Part shown: positions 56,699 through 64,000 of the stretch, piece by piece
Numbering within the stretch: the stretch's first letter is position 1
How the letters are laid out: each line of letters opens with the position of its first letter
Source of the DNA: an uncultured Pseudodesulfovibrio sp.
Lineage (GTDB): Bacteria > Desulfobacterota > Desulfovibrionia > Desulfovibrionales > Desulfovibrionaceae
Length of the DNA: 64,000 nucleotides
Direction: 5' to 3'
Assembly (NCBI RefSeq): GCF_963675635.1
Contig: NZ_OY776488.1
Location: 1,203,501 to 1,267,500, forward strand
Position numbers and translations under genes: made by a program
Notes under the pieces: model-generated
What the model was told of the DNA's origin: nothing
Database searches by the model: none
What the model saw: the letters and a program-made list of their open reading frames with translations, nothing else

Positions 56699-58078
56699 CT
56701 ACTCATCATCACGAACAGACGATATGGATTCTGCAATTTTTTGCAACACCGACATGAGTGCATCGGTATCCGAAGCCCATACATAAACCGCAGGTTCACG
56801 CCCTACACAACCAGGGTCTCCCATGCCTTCGACAGTCTCAGGAGCCACATGTTCCTTGAGTATTTCGAAAGCTCCCCACTCTTCCAATCCTCCATCTTCA
56901 ACATGTATGTAATCAGGCTTGCGGCTCTGATCCAACCAAGCGATTTTCACTCCGACATTTTCAAGAACCTTCAGAATGGGTGGTTGCCCACTCAATACGA
57001 CAGCACACCCCAATTCAGGGCGCAACCGACGAGCAGCCAAAAGGACTGATGCTGTCCGCAGAGATGCTCCGAACTCAGGATAACCAACAACAGCAATCCT
57101 GCCGCTTGCCATAGGAAAAAAACCACCGGACAACCCGGCTACTTCATTTCGGTTATCAGCATACGGCAATGCCACAGCCACATTCCCCGGCCTTCGGGAG
57201 AACATCTGTTGAACGCCTTCCATTGCTGTCAACTTACGCGAAAAAGAATCCACATGCGACATAACGTCATGTCGAGCACGTTCTTTCAGCCACGGGGCTA
57301 AATGATTGGGCGGACCACCGCCCTCCCCGACCCTGAACCCCGCACGCAGTGCTAAATTCAAGTATTCCTGAGCATGAACTATAGCCGTAACCAAGTCCAG
57401 ACCTTGCCCCAGACCAGTGGCAATAGCCGCCGACAAGGTACACCCTGTCCCGTGTGTGCACTCGGTTTTCACCCGTTGCTGCATAAGTGGAATCGGCTCT
57501 TTGCCAGACGTGAACAACCAATCAGTGACTGCAAAGGAATCCGCATGGCCCCCCTTGATGAGAACAGACTTGGGGCCCATAGCCATAAGTATTTTTGCGG
57601 CCTCAAACACATCTTCCCGACTCTTGATCGAAATTCCGGCAAACAACTCGGCCTCGGGCAGATTCGGCGTCAGCACATCAGCCAACGGGAACATATGCTC
57701 GACCATGGCCTCCACAGCGTCATCCTTCAACAACTTTGCGCCTGAAGTTGCCACACAGACCGGATCGACCACCAAGGGGAAATTTTTTGCAGCCAATATA
57801 GGGGCAACAGCTTCAATAATAGCAGCAGAAAAGAGCATTCCGGTCTTGGCGGCATCCACAGTGATATCATCTAGCACAGTTGCAAGCTGCTGGGCCACAA
57901 ACTTGGCCGAAGGCGCGTGAATGCCAGTCACTGTTTTAGTATTCTGTGCTGTTAGCGCAGTAATAACACTCGCACCATACCCGCCAAGCATGGACATGGT
58001 CTTAAGATCAGCCTGGATACCAGCACCACCACCGGAATCAGAGCCTGCAATTGTCAAAATGCATGGGAGTCGGTTCAC
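56699..58078 (-). CDS. thiD: Hydroxymethylpyrimidine kinase fused to a ThiN-type domain
   Basis: A 459-residue two-domain thiamine enzyme. Residues 1-265 are ThiD, which phosphorylates HMP and HMP-P: TIAGSDSGGGAGIQADLKT at the start and the anionic-hole motif CTHGTGCTLSAAIA near 210. Residues 280-455 look like ThiN, a thiamine-phosphate synthase of archaea and some bacteria: VVGYPEFGASLRTA near 335 and DYIHVEDGGLEEWG near 400. The fusion can cover both HMP-PP formation and TMP synthesis. It starts with GTG six bases after GGAGG. No TPP riboswitch is visible upstream. Confidence 0.92.
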   Translation of the reverse strand: MNRLPCILTIAGSDSGGGAGIQADLKTMSMLGGYGASVITALTAQNTKTVTGIHAPSAKFVAQQLATVLDDITVDAAKTGMLFSAAIIEAVAPILAAKNFPLVVDPVCVATSGAKLLKDDAVEAMVEHMFPLADVLTPNLPEAELFAGISIKSREDVFEAAKILMAMGPKSVLIKGGHADSFAVTDWLFTSGKEPIPLMQQRVKTECTHGTGCTLSAAIATGLGQGLDLVTAIVHAQEYLNLALRAGFRVGEGGGPPNHLAPWLKERARHDVMSHVDSFSRKLTAMEGVQQMFSRRPGNVAVALPYADNRNEVAGLSGGFFPMASGRIAVVGYPEFGASLRTASVLLAARRLRPELGCAVVLSGQPPILKVLENVGVKIAWLDQSRKPDYIHVEDGGLEEWGAFEILKEHVAPETVEGMGDPGCVGREPAVYVWASDTDALMSVLQKIAESISSVRDDE

Positions 58079-58095
58079 AGCACACCTCCAAAAAC

Positions 58096-58134
58096 AAAAA
58101 AACGATCACCCGCAGGCAATACCACCTGAGCGGG
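58096..58134 (-). terminator. Terminator between the 58176 gene and thiD
   Basis: CCCG and CAGG (58134-58125, minus) pair with CCTG and CGGG (58116-58109) with a two-base bulge, followed on the minus strand by seven T. It ends only 18 bases before the thiD start, so it may also affect thiD. Confidence 0.6.
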
Positions 58135-58175
58135 ACAATCGCATCAAGAAAAACAATATAGCCCGAAAGCCGATT

Positions 58176-58604
58176 CTAACCGCAGGAGAGCTTAACGTAG
58201 TCCTCCACAGAAACGCCGTTCCAGGCCTTGCTGACCCAATACGCCGTAGCCCAAATCATAAGAGCAGTTGCCTGAAGATCTGTCAGCCTGCGCAACTTGA
58301 CCTCAAGGTTGGATTTACTCGCGCCATGCTGAATATGAACACTGTGCTCATCACACGCCTCTTCAACCCGAAGGAGAAGATACGCCTGCTTAGACTGGTT
58401 AGGCAACAGCTTCACTTCTTTGTGTGATTCCAAGATCGTCTTCAGCTCAGCCACCGAGAAATCACTGGAAACATTGCGAATGGATTTGAAAAAGACATCC
58501 ACAGCCCACGGCAGGATGAATTCAGCACCAGCACTCTTGGTCTTGAAATAATCCTTGAGCCATTTTTCCTGATCATTTGTAATTCTTGCTGCGACCTGGG
58601 GCAT
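58176..58604 (-). CDS. Hypothetical protein (142 residues)
   Basis: No family recognised. The first part (QVAARITNDQEKWLKDYFKT) resembles small DNA- or peptide-binding helical domains but without a clear motif. The middle is basic and helical. GGAGGAG lies five bases before ATG 58604; the frame is open to 58634 without support. Its own terminator follows. It stands alone between thiD and a MerR-like gene. Confidence 0.6.
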   Translation of the reverse strand: MPQVAARITNDQEKWLKDYFKTKSAGAEFILPWAVDVFFKSIRNVSSDFSVAELKTILESHKEVKLLPNQSKQAYLLLRVEEACDEHSVHIQHGASKSNLEVKLRRLTDLQATALMIWATAYWVSKAWNGVSVEDYVKLSCG

Positions 58605-58726
58605 ACCGTCTCCTCCAAATGAACCGACAAACATACTACCTATGGTGTATTTAGCAGTAGTTATATAAGCAATAGAACGAAAGGAATCAAGAGTTTTTCT
58701 AGAATATCATTAAATAAAAAAAGAGA

Positions 58727-59611
58727 CTAACCGTTAAACACCATTCTCAGCTGCCTGAAGAGAGTCAACAAAAGCGCATCAGGTGCATCGTTACCATCAA
58801 TGTTCAACCGAATAATCTCTGTCACAACATTCTTGCTTGGTGTCACAGTCTTCTTTGCAACAAGGACAACGCTCTGCTCACGCCCACTCTCCACCTCTTC
58901 CATTCTCACAACAAGTACCCAATGACCGTCCTGCTGCCGCCAGGAAGTCTCTACTCCGACAAAATCCGACTCTTTACGTTCAATAAGGTGAACAAAGTCT
59001 TCGAGAGAAAAGGCCTTCTTTCCCTTACCCTGCACCCCCAGATATTCACCACCAGAAGCAATAACCAATGGACTGGCAAGGAAATCAGCAGGAGGGAAAT
59101 CAATACCACCACCGCTCCGCCCGGCCAGTCGCCGTTTCAAAGAAATTACCTCCGCACGCAAAGCATCGAGTTCTTCCTGTCGAACAAAATCCTGCCCAGC
59201 CCGCTCATCGCGAAGCGCAGCCACTTCATCTCGAAGTGAACGAATCTCACTTCGAAAAAGCGACTGGTTATCGAGCACATCAGACATTCGCGACAACACA
59301 CCAGCAAGCTCAGCAACATCACTCGAGGGGACCGACTGATCAAAGCGTTGATCAAGCTGTTGATCACTAATTAACGTACTGAATTTAAGGGCTAACTCTC
59401 TTTCAATTTGCTCAGTAGACCAGTTGTCATTGAACATCGTACGAATCCTCCTGAAAATTTCTAAGACCTCAACAGGGTATCGAGTTCGACGCCCTTCACC
59501 ACCTTCCGATGGGATATATCTTTCAAACTTATCTTTATAATAAACGATTGTTGACGGCGGTATGTCTAGCTGCCTTCCAACCTCTCGTAAGCTGATAAAT
59601 TTTTTATTCAT
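58727..59611 (-). CDS. MerR-like HTH protein with long coiled coil
   Basis: A 294-residue protein. Residues 1-70 look like a MerR-type winged helix: ISLREVGRQLDIPPSTIVYY, then RYPVEVLEIFRRI with the usual MerR spacing. Residues 90-165 are a coiled coil, and the last 110 residues form a beta-rich domain (VGVETSWRQQDGHWVLVVRM) of unknown kind. A helix-turn-helix plus coiled coil recalls RacA, a chromosome-anchoring protein, but the similarity is architectural only. I chose ATG 59611 because a promoter at 59678-59650 covers the alternative ATG 59653. Confidence 0.7.
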   Translation of the reverse strand: MNKKFISLREVGRQLDIPPSTIVYYKDKFERYIPSEGGEGRRTRYPVEVLEIFRRIRTMFNDNWSTEQIERELALKFSTLISDQQLDQRFDQSVPSSDVAELAGVLSRMSDVLDNQSLFRSEIRSLRDEVAALRDERAGQDFVRQEELDALRAEVISLKRRLAGRSGGGIDFPPADFLASPLVIASGGEYLGVQGKGKKAFSLEDFVHLIERKESDFVGVETSWRQQDGHWVLVVRMEEVESGREQSVVLVAKKTVTPSKNVVTEIIRLNIDGNDAPDALLLTLFRQLRMVFNG

Positions 59612-59648
59612 AGAATTAAAACCTTGTTGATCACTGTTCTTCATATAG

Positions 59649-59678
59649 TTCATAAACTGATTAAACCTTTTATGTCAA
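59649..59678 (-). promoter_or_regulatory. Candidate sigma-70 promoter of the MerR-like gene
   Basis: On the minus strand a perfect TTGACA (59678-59673), an 18-base spacer and TATGAA (59654-59649). It overlaps the alternative start codon at 59653, arguing for the downstream start at 59611. The flanks contain imperfect dyads built on TGTTC and GAACA, which could bind the protein itself. Confidence 0.45.
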
Positions 59679-59718
59679 CATCAAACTGAACATTGATGAA
59701 CAACAAGCGATCAATAAG

Positions 59719-59751
59719 CAAAAAAAAGCGCACCGGGAATCCGGTGCGCTT
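59719..59751 (-). terminator. Terminator of the 59774 gene
   Basis: AAGCGCACCGG (59726-59736) pairs with CCGGTGCGCTT (59741-59751), loop GAAT, then eight T on the minus strand. Confidence 0.9.
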
Positions 59752-59773
59752 AACGCTGTATATGTAAAAAAAA

Positions 59774-60226
59774 TTACTTTTCGAGACCTGCTCGAACTTC
59801 CTTAAGTGTGTTCAAAACATCCTGCATTTTAGTCCGCATCTGTTCGTCGTCCAGAGTGTTTCCCAGATAAGCTGCCTTCATCGCCATCTCATTAACCAAA
59901 TCATGAGCTATCATTCTCTTGATTTGAATAGGAACACCTTTTTCCATATCACCCATTCGGTTGTCGAGCTTCGAAACATCTTCGCGCAGCACACCAAGGC
60001 TTTTCACCTCATCAGTTAACCCAGCAATATTTCGATTCATCCCAAAAAAGAAAATAATCAGAAGAACACCAACAAGAAGTGATACAATAATCGCAACCTT
60101 GCTCATATCCCTATTGGCTTCAGCCATGCTGGCAGTCGACTCACCCGACTGGATGGTATCACCCGCTTCCACATCTGCGTTTTTTACCGTTTCCAACTTG
60201 TGGACTTTATTATCATCAGCATCCAT
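59774..60226 (-). CDS. Single-pass membrane coiled-coil protein, unknown function
   Basis: A 150-residue protein with an acidic N-terminal 40 residues, one membrane helix (VAIIVSLLVGVLLIIFFFG, residues 44-62) and a C-terminal helical part (residues 68-148) likely to form a coiled coil. No signal peptide, so N-in/C-out or the reverse is open. GGAG precedes ATG 60226. It has its own terminator and is not clearly linked to a pathway. Confidence 0.65.
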   Translation of the reverse strand: MDADDNKVHKLETVKNADVEAGDTIQSGESTASMAEANRDMSKVAIIVSLLVGVLLIIFFFGMNRNIAGLTDEVKSLGVLREDVSKLDNRMGDMEKGVPIQIKRMIAHDLVNEMAMKAAYLGNTLDDEQMRTKMQDVLNTLKEVRAGLEK

Positions 60227-60528
60227 AATTATTACTCCATTAGAACTTTATTCGACGCCCATTTAGACAATATATTTTACCATACTTCACCCCGACACTG
60301 GAATCAAGGGAATGCCTGTCAGAATTTGTAGCCATACAGAGTTCATAACTCTACAATCAAAGAGTGATGCAACATATCCCCCCTGCAATAGCAACGCATG
60401 CATTTATCTTGACAAGTCAGTCACTATATCATGTATATTTACATTTCTGATTTGTCGCATCGATGCCACTGTAATCATCACTGCAACGCCGGCAAAGCAC
60501 CTTCTACTCAAACATCAAGGAGCTATGT
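60227..60528. other. Intergenic region upstream of the MucR gene
   Basis: About 300 bases without a gene. It carries the sigma-70 candidate at 60409-60439 and a small palindrome AGAGTT-CAT-AACTCT at 60338-60352 that could be an operator. The rest is AT-rich with no recognised element. Confidence 0.5.
60409..60439 (+). promoter_or_regulatory. Candidate sigma-70 promoter of the mucR-type gene
   Basis: A perfect TTGACA (60409-60414), then TGTATAT at 60432-60438; the spacer is 17 to 19 bases depending on the -10 chosen. It lies about 90 bases before ATG 60529. Confidence 0.55.
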
Positions 60529-60921
60529 ATGGAAGACTATTTGAAAGAAGCCTTGGAGATTGTAAAAGCCCAGGCCAGTGTTCGTACAATGACGGAAGAT
60601 GAAATTACTTCCATGGTTCAAAAACTTGCAGCAGGCATTAAGGCGATTGCCGAAGGAGACAGTATTCAAACGTCTGAATCGGCCGCAGTTGATCCCCAGA
60701 AAGCTATCAGAGAGAAATCAATCCTCTGTTGTGTTTGCGGTAAGACATTTAAAGTAATCACAAAAAAACATCTTGCGAGTCACAATTTAACACCGGAAGA
60801 ATACAGAGAGAAGTTTGGATATAAGAAAAAACTTCCATTAGTATGCAAATCTCTTCAACGTGAACGCCGAAAAAAAATGAAAGAAATGCAGCTCTGGACA
60901 AAAAGAGGAAAGAATAAGTAA
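60529..60921 (+). CDS. MucR/Ros-family zinc-finger regulator
   Basis: A 130-residue DNA-binding protein of the MucR/Ros type. The zinc finger has CCVCGKTFK near residue 64, two histidines in KHLASHNLT near 80, and the EYREKFGYKKKLPLV motif that defines the family. The C-terminus is strongly basic. The N-terminal helix (residues 1-45) likely drives oligomerisation. MucR proteins silence AT-rich or surface genes in alphaproteobacteria, and related ones are common in Desulfovibrio; the targets here are unknown. AAGGAG lies six bases before ATG 60529. Confidence 0.9.
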   Translation: MEDYLKEALEIVKAQASVRTMTEDEITSMVQKLAAGIKAIAEGDSIQTSESAAVDPQKAIREKSILCCVCGKTFKVITKKHLASHNLTPEEYREKFGYKKKLPLVCKSLQRERRKKMKEMQLWTKRGKNK

Positions 60922-60938
60922 ATCTACTATAATCTTCA

Positions 60939-60967
60939 AAGCCCGTGTGCAACACACGGGCTTTTTT
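60939..60967 (+). terminator. Terminator after the mucR-type gene
   Basis: AAGCCCGTGTG (60939-60949) pairs with CACACGGGCTT (60953-60963), loop CAA, then six T (60962-60967). The stop codon of the convergent TetR gene lies within its tail. Confidence 0.93.
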
Positions 60968-61613
60968 ATCCCTTAAACACCCGTTTAAAAACGATATCCA
61001 TTGTGTCTTCGATTCTTTTCCACCCGGCCTCAGACTGAAGGTCAACTCCCCCCAAACTTCGATGAATCCTAGATCGAACAGCGAGGAAGTTTACCGAAGC
61101 GGCCATAATGAGTACCAGCGCTGTCAGATCAACATCTTCTGGAGGCTCTTCCTCCATCATTTCAAAAAAACCAAGTGCGGTTTTTACCCGTACTTCTTCC
61201 AGCACTTTGGTCAGTTCGTTTCTTTCGATAGCTTCCCAAGCAAGAATTTCAAGTGTATGCGGCCTTCGCAGAATTGCTTTTAAATATCTTTTGAAGAACA
61301 GAGACATTAATTCATGTGAAGGAATCTTTTTGATAAAGTCTCTATCATCACCCAACAACTCTTCTACTGGCGGCCAAAAATCAACCGTTTGACTGTATGC
61401 CGCTACTAAGCCTTGCAGGCCATCGAAGTAACGATAGATCAATTTCTTATCAACGCCGGCCTCTCGGGCAACTAAATTAACACCTAATCGTTGGAATCCG
61501 ACTTCAGCCACAACTTTGCCCACCGCTTTAATCAGCTTTGTCTTTGTGAGTTCCTTATTCCGAATAGGTATAACTTTGGGTACGGCCTTAATATTAACCA
61601 CAACAGCTCCCAT
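60966..61613 (-). CDS. TetR-family transcriptional regulator
   Basis: A 215-residue regulator. The N-terminal HTH is typical of TetR: LIKAVGKVVAEVGFQRLGVN, then VAREAGVDKKLIYRYFDGLQG around residues 30-75. The C-terminal helical domain (80-215) is ligand-binding and holds no recognisable signature. No neighbouring target gene on either strand is obvious, and none is divergent within 400 bases. It reaches to the terminator of the convergent mucR gene. Confidence 0.88.
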   Translation of the reverse strand: MGAVVVNIKAVPKVIPIRNKELTKTKLIKAVGKVVAEVGFQRLGVNLVAREAGVDKKLIYRYFDGLQGLVAAYSQTVDFWPPVEELLGDDRDFIKKIPSHELMSLFFKRYLKAILRRPHTLEILAWEAIERNELTKVLEEVRVKTALGFFEMMEEEPPEDVDLTALVLIMAASVNFLAVRSRIHRSLGGVDLQSEAGWKRIEDTMDIVFKRVFKG

Positions 61614-62025
61614 ATATAAATGATAAAAGATGCTTTATCATTACAAACAGAAAAGCCTAGGACCATTATTGTTTTATACCAAAACAGGAATAAGGGAATT
61701 CCCATAAAAAGTCAGCAAAAGGAGACATCAATTACTATACACTGTTGATCGCTATATTTTGTCGCCATTGCAAGAAATCGAACTGGTCGGTATTTCGATA
61801 CTTTGCCGAAGGAGTCATAACGTCGACCTATTACCGTTGCTATTGTATCGCAGAGAGCCTGAGTTACGAGGTACCAGAAGTCAGTCGGAGACTGGTCCCT
61901 TTTCAATGAAGTTGGTCAAAGGAGCGCGAGGGAATGTCACTTATCCCTTAATACCCCGGGATTCCAACCATTACGCATGAATTTGATATGAACTTCGTTC
62001 TGTCTCTTTGAATTTCTATAAACGC
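61614..62025. other. Intergenic region between tetR and the rRNA operon end
   Basis: About 410 bases with no gene I can support. Two short overlapping frames exist on opposite strands (minus 61712-61906, plus 61759-61980), and neither has a recognisable domain. The region follows the rRNA terminator and may be plain spacer. Confidence 0.5.
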
Positions 62026-62061
62026 AGAAAAGCCCTGATTCTATTGAATCAGGGCTTTTCT
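62026..62061 (-). terminator. Terminator of the rRNA operon
   Basis: A 16-pair stem, 62026-62041 with 62046-62061 (AGAAAAGCCCTGATTC and its complement), 10 bases after 5S on the minus strand. The right arm on the minus strand ends in GCTTTTCT. Confidence 0.9.
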
Positions 62062-62071
62062 TTAAAAGATC

Positions 62072-62185
62072 CTTGGCACCGACCTACTTTCCCACACGCT
62101 ACCATGCAGTATCATCGGCGATGGAGGGCTTAACTACCGGGTTCGGAATGGGACCGGGTGTACCCCCTCCTCCTTGGGCACCAAG
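62072..62185 (-). rRNA. rrf: 5S ribosomal RNA
   Basis: About 114 bases. The terminal helix pairs CTTGGTGCC (5' end, 62185) with GGTGCCAAG (3' end, 62072). Internal marks are CCATTCCGAACCCGGTAGTTAAG and GCCGATGATACTGC on the minus strand, as in bacterial 5S. The ends are estimated from the helix. Confidence 0.93.
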
Positions 62186-62253
62186 AAAAAGAGTTGAGTA
62201 TTATTTACTCAAATATATAAGTAAATAGGGGAAGAGAGAATTCCATTAAGTTG

Positions 62254-64000
<1,747 letters not shown>

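Noticed and set aside
58079-58175. Possible TPP riboswitch upstream of thiD
   Set aside because: The conserved thiamine-box segments are absent; only a simple hairpin is seen.
61712-61980. Two overlapping small frames (minus 64 codons, plus 73 codons) beside the rRNA operon
   Set aside because: No ribosome site fits well, no domain is seen, and they oppose each other; left as spacer. A homology search could overturn this.

Overview
The window looks like core chromosome of a Desulfovibrio/Pseudodesulfovibrio-type bacterium (Desulfobacterota, Desulfovibrionales). This is inferred from familiar protein families and gene neighbourhoods, not from a database search: chemotaxis-rich content, a MucR-type regulator, a class IV adenylate cyclase-like CYTH protein, an arylacetate-CoA ligase paired with a tandem-ACT protein, and a tig-clpP-clpX-lon cluster. 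I see no insertion sequence, prophage, integrase or CRISPR array. Coding density is high and most genes lie in minus-strand operons closed by clear hairpin-plus-T-tract terminators.

Layout. 1-5.0 kb: a beta-CASP RNA-processing metallo-hydrolase (cut by the window edge), a LOG-family protein, an EamA transporter and a chemoreceptor with its sensor domain at the C-terminus. 5.2-8.0 kb: a minus operon nitroreductase-rsfS-gpmI-zinc ribbon. 8.1-10.1 kb: a plus-strand unit of a 17-codon leader peptide with four consecutive Phe codons, mutually exclusive antiterminator and terminator hairpins, an arylacetate (phenylacetate)-CoA ligase and a double-ACT protein. 10.2-15.6 kb: a periplasmic binding protein, an orphan Hpt protein, a MATE exporter, cardiolipin synthase and a secreted beta-carbonic anhydrase. 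15.8-21.8 kb: uvrB-K+ channel-ligA-dapB. 22.3-26.4 kb: an N-degron/Clp cluster (aat, clpA, clpS) with a CYTH protein, then divergent crcB-DUF190. 27.2-32.7 kb: chemoreceptor with a C-terminal H-NOX heme domain, then cheA and cheB. 32.9-42.9 kb: two long minus runs, trxA-trxB-bamD-unknown-fusA-DUF2062 and unknown-ftsB-TPR-lipoprotein-fbp-tsaD. 43.2-46.4 kb: pcm-DUF368-mrp-pgsA. 46.5-50.2 kb: CBS protein, M23 peptidase, ADP-ribosylglycohydrolase, unknown. 50.3-56.6 kb: lon, clpX, clpP, tig and tRNA-Leu(UAG). 56.7-61.6 kb: thiD-thiN fusion, then a run of regulators and unknowns (MerR-like, MucR, TetR). 62.0-64 kb: the 3' end of an rRNA operon on the minus strand (5S and partial 23S).

The strongest discovery candidate is the Phe-codon attenuator in front of the phenylacetate-CoA ligase. 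The geometry predicts expression when charged tRNA-Phe is scarce, the logic of a biosynthetic gene. This fits the known anaerobic route that makes phenylalanine from phenylacetate (ligase, then reductive carboxylation by an indolepyruvate-type oxidoreductase, then transamination). Second is the chemoreceptor whose C-terminal domain keeps the H-NOX proximal His, the YxSxR motif and the distal Tyr of oxygen-binding H-NOX proteins, placed directly upstream of cheA-cheB. Others are a C-terminal PDC sensor on another receptor, a K+ channel with Met in place of the second filter glycine, GspE-N-like repeats in CheA, and a C-terminal extension on trigger factor.
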